Shown: in pieces, positions 9,495 to 19,200 of the stretch
How positions within the stretch are numbered: the first letter of the stretch is position 1
Layout: each line of letters starts with the position of its first letter
Assembly: GCA_023384575.1 (NCBI GenBank)
Contig: JAHDVP010000023.1
Span: forward strand, 19,837 to 83,836
Source of the DNA: Acidobacteriota bacterium
Lineage (GTDB): Bacteria > Acidobacteriota > Vicinamibacteria > Vicinamibacterales > JAFNAJ01
DNA length: 64,000 bases
Reading direction: 5' to 3'
Program-made: the position numbers and the translations under genes
Notes under the pieces: generated by a model
Seen by the model: only the letters and a program-made list of their open reading frames with translations
What the model was told of the DNA's origin: nothing
The model's database searches: none

Positions 9495-9513
9495 CGGGTT
9501 GTCTCCCAGCAGG

Positions 9514-10857
9514 CTACTTGATCAGGAAGAACTCGTCCTGCCGAGGGCGGAAGAACTTGTAGCCCTCGTCGGTCAGGTACGCGACGTCCTCCATCATGAT
9601 GAACACCTCCTGGCCGTTCCACTCCGGCACGGGGGTGAGGGTGTTCAGCTCGATCGAGATCCACGAGTTGGGTCGCAGGGTCCGGGCGGCTGCCGCCTGG
9701 TCGCCCCGCCGCGCGGCACGGAAGTCGATGCTCGTGCCGAGACCGTGCCCGTGGTTGCCCACCGGGTGAGAGTAGATCTGCGCGTTGATGCCCTGCGCCT
9801 CCATCTTCTCCATCGTGCGGGTGTAGACCTCACCCGCGCTCATGTTCGGCCGCGCGATCCCCATCATCGTGTCCTGCAGGATGTTCGTGTTCCGCATCGC
9901 CTGCTTGAGCCCGGGCGGCGCGTCGGTCTCGCCCTCGCGGAGGATGTAGCCCTTCTTCTGCCAGTCGGTGTCGAAGCCCATGTACGTGATGCCGAAGTCG
10001 ATCACGATCACGTCGCCGCGCTCGAGCACGACCGACTCGTCGGCGACGTGCAGGAACCCCCGCGACATCTTGTTCGGCACGCCGCGCTTCTGCACCCGCA
10101 GGTCGGGCTGGAACCACGTTCGCACGCCCCACTTCCAGATCTGGTCGTACAGGAAGTTCCGGACGTCGCCCACCGTGGTCTTGCCGGGCGTGATGGCCTC
10201 GTTCGACAGGGCCCGTCGCACGATGTCCGCGGTCACGTGCGTCGCGTGCGTATAGTGCGCGTGCTCCTCGGGAATGCGCGTGTCGAGGTACTCCTCGATC
10301 ATGTCGGCCGCGCCGACGAAGCGTGACGTCGCTTCCGGGCCCAGGAACCCGCTGATCAGGTTGTAGGTGTCCCAGGTCAATCCCCGCTGCACACCGCGTC
10401 GGCCGTGGATGTTGAGCCCGATGCGCTGCGGTTGATGCTCCTTGTAGAGTTCCGGCAGCACCTCGCTGGCCGGCCGCGGCTCGATCGGCGACTCGAAGTA
10501 CTGCCGCAGACGCTCCTCGGCAAAGCCCGTGATGGCCACGGCGCGCAGGCCCTTCTCGCCGGCATCGATGAAGACGAAGTAGTCGCGACCGCCGGCGTAA
10601 GGACGCGGCGGCGCGATGAACTGCGTCAGCGGGTCGTCGTGGAACTCCTCGTTGACGACGATCCACATGTCGATCTTGTGGCGCCGCATCATGTCGAGCA
10701 GCATCTGGTGCCGCGTGAACAGCCATTGCTCGCGGATGCGCAGTTGCTCGCTCAACGGCAGCAGGGGAGGCGGGGGATCGCCCCACACGTCCGCCGCCGG
10801 GACCCACACGGTGAACACGAGAACGACGATGGCGAGCAGGCGACGGGACGGCAGCAT
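9514..10857 (-). CDS. Exported M24-family peptidase (Xaa-Pro aminopeptidase-like)
   Basis: A 447-residue pita-bread-fold peptidase with a signal peptide (RRLLAIVVLVFTVWVPAADVWG). The metal ligands can be placed: two Asp in VIDFGITYMGFDTDW, a His in HPVGNHGHGLG, and Glu in SIELNT and MMEDVAYL. The N-terminal half is the creatinase-like domain. Family members hydrolyse Xaa-Pro or similar bonds and use two metal ions. AAGGAG upstream of ATG 10857 supports the start. It is the first gene of a two-gene operon with the M28 peptidase. Its promoter is probably at 10920-10950. Confidence 0.88.
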   Translation of the reverse strand: MLPSRRLLAIVVLVFTVWVPAADVWGDPPPPLLPLSEQLRIREQWLFTRHQMLLDMMRRHKIDMWIVVNEEFHDDPLTQFIAPPRPYAGGRDYFVFIDAGEKGLRAVAITGFAEERLRQYFESPIEPRPASEVLPELYKEHQPQRIGLNIHGRRGVQRGLTWDTYNLISGFLGPEATSRFVGAADMIEEYLDTRIPEEHAHYTHATHVTADIVRRALSNEAITPGKTTVGDVRNFLYDQIWKWGVRTWFQPDLRVQKRGVPNKMSRGFLHVADESVVLERGDVIVIDFGITYMGFDTDWQKKGYILREGETDAPPGLKQAMRNTNILQDTMMGIARPNMSAGEVYTRTMEKMEAQGINAQIYSHPVGNHGHGLGTSIDFRAARRGDQAAAARTLRPNSWISIELNTLTPVPEWNGQEVFIMMEDVAYLTDEGYKFFRPRQDEFFLIK

Positions 10858-10919
10858 GGACGCTCCTTGGCCGCGGCCCGAACACCGGGCCGGCGAGTCG
10901 ACACCTTACGGATGAGTGA

Positions 10920-10950
10920 ATCCTACCACTCGGTCAGTAATCGAGGTCAA
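10920..10950 (-). promoter_or_regulatory. Promoter of the M24-M28 peptidase operon
   Basis: On the minus strand, TTGACC (10950-10945) and TAGGAT (10925-10920) are separated by 19 bases, slightly long. The -10 is inside an inverted repeat GAGTG(8)CACTC (10914-10931), which could be a regulator site. Confidence 0.45.
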
Positions 10951-10995
10951 GAAGGCCTGGCGAATTCTCTTGAATGGATGGGTTTACGATCTCTA

Positions 10996-11022
10996 TTGAC
11001 CGCAACGTGCGACTTGTATTCT
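10996..11022 (+). promoter_or_regulatory. Possible promoter of a short plus-strand RNA
   Basis: TTGACC (10996-11001) and TATTCT (11017-11022) with a 15-base spacer, which is short. It faces the terminator at 11073-11105, with no gene between. Confidence 0.35.
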
Positions 11023-11028
11023 ACTCAG

Positions 11029-11105
11029 CGGTAGAAGTGCGCGGTCCCCGCATCGGCCGCGACCTCCTCCTTGAGGGCCGCTCCCCCAGGCGGCCCTCGC
11101 TTTTT
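11029..11105 (+). ncRNA. Candidate small RNA bounded by promoter and terminator
   Basis: The region between the promoter-like pair at 10996-11022 and the intrinsic terminator ending in five T at 11105 would make an RNA of about 75 bases, GC-rich with strong hairpins. No known RNA family is recognised. It could instead be the relic tail of a lost plus-strand gene. Confidence 0.3.
11073..11105 (+). terminator. Rho-independent terminator on the plus strand
   Basis: The 9-bp stem GAGGGCCGC/GCGGCCCTC with an 8-base loop is followed by GCTTTTT. This is the clearest intrinsic terminator in the window, yet both neighbouring genes are on the minus strand. Confidence 0.75.
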
Positions 11106-11283
11106 GTACGCGGTGGTCTCGACCGGACGTGCGGGCGTCGCCGGCACGCGGACTGCCGCGACACGTGGCGGATCCGGTTCCTCACCCCGGTGGCATGAGG
11201 ACCGTGGCTTCGAGTCCTGTCGACTGCAGTCGGGCCTTCAACCGGAGGAGCGTGCGGCCGCCCGCCGGATCCGCCGCTCCGCC

Positions 11284-12192
11284 TCAGAGACCCAGCGAAC
11301 GCAGGAAGTCGCGGTTACGCGAGGCGCTCTGGGCCGGCGTGCCCAGGCCCGGCAACACGTCCTGCTCGACGACGACCCAGCCCTCGTAGCCGTTGCGCTC
11401 GAGCGCGGCGACGACCGCCGCGAAGTCGACCGCTCCGCGTCCGAGCTCGCAGAACACGCCGTGCCGGACCGCAGCGAAGTAGTCCCAGCCTTCGCCACGG
11501 CTCTGCGCCGCGACCTGCGGGTGGCAATCCTTGAAGTGCACGTGCCAGACGCGGTCGCCGTGGCGGGCGAGGACCGCCAGCGGATCGGCTCCACCGAACA
11601 CGAGGTGGCCGGTGTCGTAACAGAGTCCAACGCGTGCGGGGTCGGTCGCGTCGAGCAGCCGATCGACTTCCCACGGAGCCTCGACGTAGCCGGCGCAGTG
11701 CGGGTGGAACACGGTGCGGAGTCCCGTGTCGTCGGCGACGGCCCCGGCGACGAGTTCGACGCCTCGCGTGAAGGTGGCCCAGCCGCCAGTCGACAGCCCG
11801 TCGGCCTCGGTGATCCGCCCCGCGCGGGTCGTGCGCGCCGGCACGGTACCGTTGTCGTCGGCGAGGACGATGAACGGGGTGGTCCCGGCCGCCGCCGCGA
11901 GCAGGCGGGCCACTCTCAGGGCCTTCGCGCGGCCGGGCGCGTGCGCCGCCACGTCGGCGAAGGCGACCGGCACGAACGCGGCGAGCAGCGTCAGGCCCCT
12001 GGCGGCCACCGCGTCGCTGAGGGCCACCGGGTCGGTCGGCAGGAAGCCCCAGTCGCCGAACTCGGTGCCCTCGTAGCCGGCAGCCGCCATCTCGTCGAGG
12101 ACCTGCGTGTAGGGCAGCGCGTCGCCCTGCCCTTCGAATTCGAGCACCCCCCATGAACAGGGGGCGTTGGCGACACGGAGGGGCGTCGTCAT
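11284..12192 (-). CDS. iolE: Inosose dehydratase-like TIM-barrel protein
   Basis: A 302-residue xylose-isomerase-like TIM-barrel protein. It starts [19 protein letters not shown], typical of the IolE group (a WGV segment near the N-terminus). Metal-site segments follow: GTEFGDWGF, TVFHPHCAG, LCYDTGHL and VHFKDCHP. IolE converts 2-keto-myo-inositol to 3D-trihydroxycyclohexane-1,2-dione. Its ATG overlaps the stop of the upstream iolA by ATGA, so translation is coupled. It is the last gene of the lacI-iolC-iolA-iolE unit. Other sugar isomerases share the fold, but the neighbours make the inositol role very likely. Confidence 0.82.
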   Translation of the reverse strand: MTTPLRVANAPCSWGVLEFEGQGDALPYTQVLDEMAAAGYEGTEFGDWGFLPTDPVALSDAVAARGLTLLAAFVPVAFADVAAHAPGRAKALRVARLLAAAAGTTPFIVLADDNGTVPARTTRAGRITEADGLSTGGWATFTRGVELVAGAVADDTGLRTVFHPHCAGYVEAPWEVDRLLDATDPARVGLCYDTGHLVFGGADPLAVLARHGDRVWHVHFKDCHPQVAAQSRGEGWDYFAAVRHGVFCELGRGAVDFAAVVAALERNGYEGWVVVEQDVLPGLGTPAQSASRNRDFLRSLGL

Positions 12193-13670
12193 CAGAACGT
12201 CCGCGACCACTCGCGCGGCCAGCGCTCGACCACGACCTTCTTCTCGGTGTAGAAGTCGATGGCGTCCCGGCCCTGCGCGTGCAGGTCGCCGAAGAAGCTG
12301 TCCTTCCACCCCGAGAAGGGGAACATCGCAATCGGGGCGGCCACCCCCACGTTGATGCCCACGTTGCCCGTCTGGACCTCGTAGCGGAACTTGCGCGCCG
12401 CGGCCCCGTTCGACGTGAACAGGCAGGCCATGTTGCCGTAGGCGCCGCGGTTGACGAGCGCGATCGCCTCGTCGACCTCGTCGACGTGCATCAGACTGAG
12501 CACGGGGCCGAAGACCTCCGTACGGGCGATCTCGCTTGCCGACGGCACGTCGGCGAGGACCGTCGGCCGCACGAAGTTGCCGCGTTCGTAGCCCGCCACC
12601 GTCGCGCCGCGGCCGTCGACGAGCAGGCGGGCGCCGTCGGACGCGCCGCGGCCGATGAGCCCCTCGATGCGCGACCGGCTCTCGGGCGTGATGACCGGCC
12701 CCATCTCGACCCCCTCGTCGAGGCCGAAGCCCACCCTGCGCGACGCCGCGGCCTCGGCGATGAGCCCGGTGAAGCTGTCGCGCGCCTCGCCGACCGTGAT
12801 CGCGACCGACGCCGCCAGGCACCGCTGCCCCGCGCAGCCGAAGGCCGAGTCGGCCACGATCCTGGTCGTCATCTCGAGATCGGCGTCGGGCAGGACCACC
12901 ACCGGGTTCTTCGCGCCACCCTGGCACTGCGCCCGCTTCCCGTTCTGCGCCGCGCGGGCGTAGATGTAGCGGGCGACCGCCGTCGAGCCGACAAACGAGA
13001 TCGCCCGCACGTCCGGGTGGTCGAGCAGGGCGTCGACCGCCTCCTTGCCGCCGTTGACGAGCGAGATGACGCCCTTCGGGAAGCCGACCTGCTCGATCAG
13101 GCCGAAGAGCTTCTGCATCGACAGCGGGACCCGCTCCGACGGCTTCAGGATGAACGCGTTGCCGCACGCCACGGCGTACGGCAGGAACCACAGCGGGATC
13201 ATGCCGGGGAAGTTGAACGGCGTGATGGCGGCGACGACCCCGACGGGCTGCCGGATCATGTGTTCGTCGATGCCCGGCGCGATGTCCTCGACGTTCGACC
13301 CCATCACGAGCGAGGGGATGCCCGTCGCCACCTCGACGTTCTCGATGCCCCGCCGGACCTCGCCCGTCGCCTCGCCGATTGTCTTCCCGCTCTCGAGCGT
13401 GATCGTCCGGGCGAGATCGTCGAAGTGCTCCTCGAGCTTCATCTTGAGGCGGAAGAGCGGCTGAACGCGCTCGAGCGCGGGCGTCCGGCGCCAACCCTCG
13501 TAGGCGGCGCGAGCGGCAGCGACGGCCGCCCCGACGTCGGCGGCCGATCCGAGCGGCACCCTGCCGAGCGTCTCGCCGGTGGCCGGGTTCACCACCGGCT
13601 GCGAGTGCGTCGTGCCGGGCCGGGTCCAGGATCCGTCGATGAAGTTGAGAACGTCGGTTGGTGTGGCCAT
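12192..13670 (-). CDS. iolA: Methylmalonate-/malonate-semialdehyde dehydrogenase (CoA-acylating)
   Basis: Aldehyde dehydrogenase of about 492 residues, of the MmsA/IolA type. It starts [15 protein letters not shown], as this family does. Further marks are the [12 protein letters not shown] segment, the catalytic cysteine in [10 protein letters not shown], the [15 protein letters not shown] cofactor segment and ESGKTIGEA. In inositol catabolism the enzyme turns malonate semialdehyde into acetyl-CoA and CO2. The upstream extension to 13808 is not family-like, so ATG 13670 is chosen. It ends with ATGA overlap into iolE and follows iolC by about 60 bases. Confidence 0.88.
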   Translation of the reverse strand: MATPTDVLNFIDGSWTRPGTTHSQPVVNPATGETLGRVPLGSAADVGAAVAAARAAYEGWRRTPALERVQPLFRLKMKLEEHFDDLARTITLESGKTIGEATGEVRRGIENVEVATGIPSLVMGSNVEDIAPGIDEHMIRQPVGVVAAITPFNFPGMIPLWFLPYAVACGNAFILKPSERVPLSMQKLFGLIEQVGFPKGVISLVNGGKEAVDALLDHPDVRAISFVGSTAVARYIYARAAQNGKRAQCQGGAKNPVVVLPDADLEMTTRIVADSAFGCAGQRCLAASVAITVGEARDSFTGLIAEAAASRRVGFGLDEGVEMGPVITPESRSRIEGLIGRGASDGARLLVDGRGATVAGYERGNFVRPTVLADVPSASEIARTEVFGPVLSLMHVDEVDEAIALVNRGAYGNMACLFTSNGAAARKFRYEVQTGNVGINVGVAAPIAMFPFSGWKDSFFGDLHAQGRDAIDFYTEKKVVVERWPREWSRTF

Positions 13671-13731
13671 GCCTGTCTCTCCGGCGGGCCGCGGTCGCAG
13701 CCCGCTGCTCGCCCGGGCCACGCCCGGGACC

Positions 13732-14709
13732 TCACCTGTCGAACTGCCAACCGCCCCGTGCCGCAACGAAAACCTCGACCTCGTCCGCCGTCGGCATGTC
13801 GTTGGCACACCCGTGGCGTGTCACGACGATGGCGCCGGTGGCATTGCCGTACCGCAGGGCCCGTTCGAGCGGCCACCCCTGCAGCCAGGCGTGCAGCAAG
13901 CCGCTGGCGAACGCATCGCCCGCGCCGAGCGTGTTCAGCACCTCGACCGGAAACGGCGCGGCGTCATGGGAAGTGCCCGCGGTATCCACGAGAGTACACC
14001 CTCTTGGCCCGCGCTTGACGATGGCCCGGGGCACCCCGCAGGCCATGACGCGCGCGAGGGCGGCGTCGACGGCGTCCTCGCCGCCGGCGGCCAGCACTTC
14101 CTCCTCCGTGCCGATGACCAGGGTGGCACGCGTGGCCAGCGCGCGTACGGCGGCCCCGTACGTCCGGATGTCGGGCCACTGGTCGGGCCGGTAGTCGAGG
14201 TCGAGTACGACCTCCGTGCCGGTCGATCGGGCCGTCTCGGCGGCGAAGTGGGTGGCGGTCAGGCTCGGCTCGCGGCAGAGGCCGGTGCCGGTCACGAAGA
14301 GCACACGGCTGTCGGCGATTGGCGCGGCCGCGACGTCGTCGACGGTCAGCGCGATATCGGCGCAGTTGTCGCGGTAGAAGGTCAACGGGAAACGATCGGG
14401 CGGCTGGATGGTGAGCACGACCGCGCTCGTGCGTCGGCCGGGTTTGCGTGGGATGAACCGTGTCTCGACCCCCTCGCGCTCGAGGAAGTGGACGATGAAG
14501 TCGCCGACCTGGTCCTCGCCGACGGCCGTGAGCAGGGCCGAGCGCCGGCCGAGCCGCCGCGTGCCGACGCTGACGTTGGTCGGGCAGCCGCCGACGTAGG
14601 CGTCGAAGCTGCGGACCCCGGTGATGGGGACGCCGATGTCGTGGGCGTAGAGGTCGATTGAGCTGCGGCCCATGGCCAGGACGTCGTAGGTGCGGCTGGT
14701 CTGTGGCAT
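13732..14709 (-). CDS. iolC: 5-dehydro-2-deoxygluconokinase
   Basis: A 325-residue PfkB-family kinase. It starts with [14 protein letters not shown] and [12 protein letters not shown], a form characteristic of IolC. The catalytic end is [15 protein letters not shown] (Asp of GAGD as base). IolC phosphorylates 2-deoxy-5-keto-gluconate. In many Proteobacteria IolC is fused to a DUF2090 aldolase domain. Here it is not; a free-standing DUF2090 gene lies at 25157-26023 in the same locus. It lies 18 bases after lacI on the same strand, so it is in the same operon. Confidence 0.88.
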   Translation of the reverse strand: MPQTSRTYDVLAMGRSSIDLYAHDIGVPITGVRSFDAYVGGCPTNVSVGTRRLGRRSALLTAVGEDQVGDFIVHFLEREGVETRFIPRKPGRRTSAVVLTIQPPDRFPLTFYRDNCADIALTVDDVAAAPIADSRVLFVTGTGLCREPSLTATHFAAETARSTGTEVVLDLDYRPDQWPDIRTYGAAVRALATRATLVIGTEEEVLAAGGEDAVDAALARVMACGVPRAIVKRGPRGCTLVDTAGTSHDAAPFPVEVLNTLGAGDAFASGLLHAWLQGWPLERALRYGNATGAIVVTRHGCANDMPTADEVEVFVAARGGWQFDR

Positions 14710-14727
14710 GACCGGATCCCGAGCGCG

Positions 14728-15744
14728 TCACGGGGCCGCGGCGCGCAACTGGTAGCCGCACGACTCCCTGATCGTGAGGCTGCTCTTGAGCTGCAGCGAC
14801 TGGTACGGCCGGTCGCGGTCGGCGATGCGCTCGAGCAGGACACGGGCGGCTTCCGCGCCGATCCGGTACTTCGGGAAGTCGACGGTCGTCAGGCGGGGCT
14901 GGAACGACTCCATCCAGGGGTGGTCGTCGCAGGTCACGATGGCGACGTCCTGCGGGCAGCGCAGCTGGTACTGTCTGAGGGCCTTCATGAACCCGACGGC
15001 CATCTGGTAGTTCGAGATGAAGACGGCGTCGGGCTTTCGCTTGAGCAGGGCGAGGCCGGCCTCGTATCCCGAGTGCGGTCGGTAGTCGCCTTCGTAGTAC
15101 AGCGTGCTCGAGAAGGTCCGCTTGAAGTCCTTGAGCGCCTGCCGGTATCCCTGGAGGCGGCGCTGCGAGGGCGTGACGCCGTGCAGGCCGCCGATCATGG
15201 CGACGCGGCGGTAGCCGAGGCGGAGGAGGTGCGCGACGCTCTCGTAGGCGGCGTTGCGGTCGTCCATGAGGACCGCGTCGGTGTGGAGCTCGGGTGAGAC
15301 GCGGGTGAGCTGCACGAGCGGCGTGCGCGTGACCGCCAGGCGTTCGACGGCGTCGGGTGCGAGTCGGCCGGGTGCCTTGCTGATGAGGATGCCGTCGACG
15401 CGTTTGGCCATGAAGAGGTTGAGATAGAGCTCTTCCTTCTTCGGGTCGTCGTCGGTGTTGGCGAGCAGCAGCGTGTAGCCCGAGGCGTGGGCGTGGTCCT
15501 CGGCGCCGCGGACCACGTCGGGCCAGAACGGGTTGGCGATGTCGGGGACGATCATGCCGAGCATGTGCGAGCGCTGCTTGGCGAGGCTGCGGGCGAGCAG
15601 GTTGGGCTGGTAGCCGAGCTTGCGGATGGCGGCGCTGACCCGCGCCTTGAGCTGAGGGCTGACGTAGGCGCTGTCGTTCACCACCGCGGAGACGGTGGCC
15701 ACCGACACGCGAGCCTGTTTGGCGACGTCGTAGATGTTGGCCAT
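14728..15744 (-). CDS. LacI-family transcriptional regulator of the inositol locus
   Basis: A 338-residue regulator. The N-terminal helix-turn-helix (residues 2-50) reads IYDVAKQARVSVATVSAVVN with the hinge segment LLARSLAK, which is LacI-type. It is followed by a periplasmic-binding-like effector domain (about 60-330). It heads the iolC-iolA-iolE unit. An AAGCGCTT palindrome directly abuts the -35 box of its own promoter (15837-15848), and the same palindrome lies upstream of the other two transcription units. The natural reading is a repressor that releases DNA when an inositol catabolite binds. The effector is unknown. Confidence 0.88.
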   Translation of the reverse strand: MANIYDVAKQARVSVATVSAVVNDSAYVSPQLKARVSAAIRKLGYQPNLLARSLAKQRSHMLGMIVPDIANPFWPDVVRGAEDHAHASGYTLLLANTDDDPKKEELYLNLFMAKRVDGILISKAPGRLAPDAVERLAVTRTPLVQLTRVSPELHTDAVLMDDRNAAYESVAHLLRLGYRRVAMIGGLHGVTPSQRRLQGYRQALKDFKRTFSSTLYYEGDYRPHSGYEAGLALLKRKPDAVFISNYQMAVGFMKALRQYQLRCPQDVAIVTCDDHPWMESFQPRLTTVDFPKYRIGAEAARVLLERIADRDRPYQSLQLKSSLTIRESCGYQLRAAAP

Positions 15745-15813
15745 TCGTCTGCGCTCGGGCCGGTCGCGGGTTCGGGGACGTCTGCCGGGGCCGGGACTCG
15801 TTCGGTGGGCGGC

Positions 15814-15842
15814 AGTCTACCATCCGGTTGCGGTTCTGCAAA
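15814..15842 (-). promoter_or_regulatory. Promoter of lacI-iolC-iolA-iolE
   Basis: On the minus strand, TTTGCA (15842-15837) and TAGACT (15819-15814) are 17 bases apart. The -35 overlaps the edge of the AAGCGCTT operator, so repressor and polymerase would compete. Confidence 0.6.
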
Positions 15843-15848
15843 GCGCTT
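15841..15848. promoter_or_regulatory. LacI-type operator, copy 1
   Basis: The palindrome AAGCGCTT in the context CAAAGCGCTTCG is typical of LacI/CcpA-family sites. It lies at the -35 of the lacI operon and points to autoregulation. Confidence 0.6.
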
Positions 15849-15938
15849 CGCTCGTGGCGGCCATCTGGCGGTCTCGTGGCGTCAGGTTCCGGTTTCGTCG
15901 TGCAGGCCGGGTCCCGGGGCCGTCGGTTCAGAAAACAG

Positions 15939-15968
15939 TTGACACACTCTCGTCATGGTGCCAATACT
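15939..15968 (+). promoter_or_regulatory. Promoter of the TonB receptor-iolD-iolB unit
   Basis: Perfect TTGACA (15939-15944) and AATACT (15963-15968) are 18 bases apart. The start codon is at 16250, giving a leader of about 275 bases that contains the second operator about 100 bases downstream of the transcription start. Confidence 0.55.
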
Positions 15969-16074
15969 CTGGCCAACACGCATCACGCCTGGTGCCCGTC
16001 GCCGACGCGCGACGGAGGAGACGCCCCCAGGATGGGATCGATCACCGACGACCGGCGCCGTTCCGCGTTTCTGG

Positions 16075-16086
16075 CGAAGCGCTTCG
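16075..16086. promoter_or_regulatory. LacI-type operator, copy 2
   Basis: Perfect 12-bp palindrome CGAAGCGCTTCG with the same core as copies at 15841 and 29706. It lies in the leader of the plus-strand inositol unit, where a bound repressor could act as a roadblock or loop to copy 1. Confidence 0.6.
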
Positions 16087-16249
16087 GCCGCGTGCGAATC
16101 CAGGCCGTGAGCGACGTGCCCGCTCGACCCAAGGGCCTCCCGTGTTCTCACCCGGCCCGCACGCCGGTTCCCGGGTCTCGCCCTGCCCGCGTCGGCGCCG
16201 CACCACACCCCGCATACTGCTCGTTCGAGGTTACGGAGAGGAGAGACGC

Positions 16250-19200
16250 ATGACTGCGAGCCACTTTGTGAGGCGACTCGGCGGCCTGGCACTCGGCCTG
16301 GCGCTGGCCGGCGTCGTGCCGGCGGCCGCCCAGATCGACACCGGGTCGATCGTCGGCACCGTCCGTGACAGCTCCGGCGCCGTGCTGCCGGGTGTCACGG
16401 TGACCGCGACCCAGCAGGGCACCAACGCCCAGGCCATCGCCATCACCTCGGACCGCGGCGAGTACGTCATGCCGAACCTGAGGATCGGCGTCTACGAGCT
16501 CTCGGCCGAGATCGACGGGTTCAAGCGCGGCCTGAGCCGCGACGTGACGCTCAACGTCCAGCAGCGCGTCCAGGTGGACTTCACGCTCGAGGTGGGCGAC
16601 CTCACGGAGGACGTCACCGTCGAGGCGCAGGCCGTCGTCCTGCAGACCCAGCGGGCCGACATCGGGCTCGCCGTCACGCAGCGGTCGATGACCGACCTGC
16701 CGCTGCTCGGCCGGCGGTACTCCGAGCTCGCGTTCCTCGCGCCCGGCGTCGCGCCGGCGCCGGCCGGCATCGGCAATCGCGGCGAGGAGAGCGGCTTCAA
16801 CGCCAACGGCAACTTCTCGACCTGGAACAACTACACGCTCGACGGCGCCGACAACAACTCCTTCACGACCAACCTGCAGGAGCGCTCCGTGCAGGTCGTG
16901 CAGCCGCCGGTCGACGCGCTCGAGGAGTTCCGCGTGCAGACGCGCACCTACTCGGCCGAGTTCGGGCGCGCGGCCGGGGCCGTCATCAACGCGTCGATCA
17001 AGCAGGGCACCAACAGCTTCCGCGGCAACCTCTACGAGTTCTTCCGCGACGAGGGGCTGAACGCGAACCGGTGGGAGAACAACCGCGCGGGCCTCGAGAA
17101 GGCCGCCTTCCGGCAGGACATCTTCGGCGGGACGCTCGGCGGCCCCCTCCGACGCGACCGCACGTTCTTCTTCGTGTCGTACCAGGGCACGCGGACCAAC
17201 CGGGAGCTCACGGGGCAGGCCACGGTCCCGACGGCCCTCATGCGCCAGGGGAACCTGAGCGAACTGCCCATCAACCTGCTGACGAGTCCGTTCACGACGG
17301 GTTGTGTCGACACGGCCGCGAAGATCATCAACCCGGCGTGCATCGACCCGGTCGCGCAGCGCATCATGCAGCTCTACCCGCAGCCGAACATCCCCTCGCG
17401 TCAGGCGCTCGAGGGCACGCCGGGCTCGTTCGGCCCGCCGAACTTCATCAACAACCAGTCCATCGACGAAGACGTCAACCAGCTCGACGTGCGGGTCGAC
17501 CAGAACCTTCGCGGCGGCCTCGACCGGCTCTTCGGCCGCTACAGCATCGCCGACACGACGCGCATCGAGGAGCCGCTGCTCGGCGATCCGGTGGCCTCCG
17601 GCGACTTCAACAGCGAGAACTTCATCACCGGTCAGAGCGCGGTGTTCGGCTGGACGCGCGTGCTCGGCAGCTCCATGGTCAACGAGCTGCGCGTCTCGTG
17701 GAACCACATCAGCTCGGACGTGCTGCACCCGGCCTTCGGCGTCGACGCCAACGCCCAGTACGGCATCACGGGCCTGCCGACCGACCCGCGCTACAGCGGC
17801 GGGCTGCCGCACCTCAACGTCGGCGGGCTCAGCCGCATCGGCGGGCCCTTCTTCCGCCCGCAGTTCCAGACGTCGTGGGTGTGGCAGTTCTCGAACAACC
17901 TGTCCTGGACCCGGGGCAGCCACGACTACAAGTTCGGCGTCGAGCGGCGCCGCGACTCGGTCGACTACATCGACCTCGCGGCGCTCAACGGGCTGATGAC
18001 CTTCTCGAACGGCCGGTACACCAACAGCGGCATCGGCGACTTCCTGCTCGGCCTCGCCACGCAGCAGCGCGTCACGCTCTTCCACGAGGCGCAGCTCTTC
18101 ACGGACGGCTGGCAGTTCTACGGGCAGGACTCGTGGCGCATCACGCCGACCTTCACGCTCAACTACGGCCTGCGCTACGAGTACTTCACCCCGATGTTCG
18201 ACCGCAACGGCCTGCTCACGAACATCGACCCGGCCACGGGTGCGCGGATCACGGCCCAGGAGGACGGGAGTGTCTTCGAGCGTGCGCTCATCAACCCCGA
18301 TCGCAACAACTTCGCCCCGCGCGTCGGCTTCGCCTGGCGTCCCACCGAGAAGATGGTGCTGCGTGGCGGCTTCGGCGTCTTCTACCAGCACACCGATCGG
18401 TACGGTTCCGAGAGCCAGATGGCGCTCAACCCGCCGCAGCTCGCCGACGTCGTGCTGACCGCGACGACCCGCAACGACCCGCCGACCGCGATCCTGCGGA
18501 ACGGCTTCGTGCCCGTGTCGGCCGACAACATCAACCCGGCGTCGGTCCAGTGGCGCATCCAGAGCCCCGACCAGAAGACCCCGGTCGTGCAGCAGTACAG
18601 CATCGGACCCGAGTACGAGATCTTCAGCGGCACCGTCGTCGCCGTCGAGTACGTCGGCAACCGCACGCGCAACGGCCGGCGGCTGCTCAACCTGAACCAG
18701 GGTCGCATCGACACGCCAGGTGTGGGGCCGGCCGTCTTCCCCTACGCGTCGCTCGGCTATGGCACGGCCTTCCTGCAGCAGGTGCAGACGATTGGCCGCA
18801 CCGACTACAACGCGCTGCAGGTCAGGCTCCAGCGCCGTTTCATGAACGGCTTCGCCTACACGGCGCAGTACACCTGGAGCAAGGCGCTCGGCGACTTCCT
18901 CGATCACCTGAGCGCCGACGGCAGCGGCGGCGGCCAGTACCCGATCAACGCCTACGAGCCCGATCGCAACTACGGCCTGCTGACCTTCGACACGCCGCGT
19001 CGCTTCACCGGCAGCTTCATCTACGAGCTGCCCTTCGGTGCGGGCCGTGCGAAGGACCCCGGCGGCGTCGTCGGCGCGATTCTCGGCAACTGGAGCGTCA
19101 ACGGCATCGTCACGATCAGCGACGGCCGGCCGTTCACCATCACGGCCAACGACCAGACGGGCGCCGGGTCGGGGCGCATCTCGGTGGCCAACTGCGTCGG

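Larger units (their letters stand above)
10858..11283. other. Intergenic region with divergent signals and an orphan plus-strand terminator
   Basis: 426 bases between two minus-strand genes. It holds the M24 promoter (10920-10950), a GAGTG/CACTC inverted repeat at 10914-10931, a plus-strand promoter-like pair (10996-11022) and a plus-strand intrinsic terminator (11073-11105). No protein gene is supported. A 12-bp palindrome, CGACTGCAGTCG, lies near 11220-11231. Confidence 0.55.
15745..16249. other. Divergent control region of the inositol locus
   Basis: About 500 bases between lacI (minus) and the TonB receptor (plus). It contains the lacI promoter (15814-15842), two AAGCGCTT operators (15841-15848 and 16075-16086), a TTGACA promoter for the plus-strand operon (15939-15968), and a GGAGAGGAGAG ribosome site before 16250. 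No protein gene is supported. Confidence 0.65.

Noticed and set aside
11020..11230. tRNA-like pieces (CTCAGCGGTAGA near 11023 and TTCGAGTC near 11209)
   Set aside because: The pieces are about 185 bases apart, no 7-bp acceptor stem or proper anticodon loop could be folded, and no CCA end fits.
12192..13494. Alternative frame extending iolE far upstream into iolA
   Set aside because: The extension is out-of-frame translation of the aldehyde dehydrogenase; the IolE start [15 protein letters not shown] at 12192 overlaps the iolA stop as in other coupled pairs.
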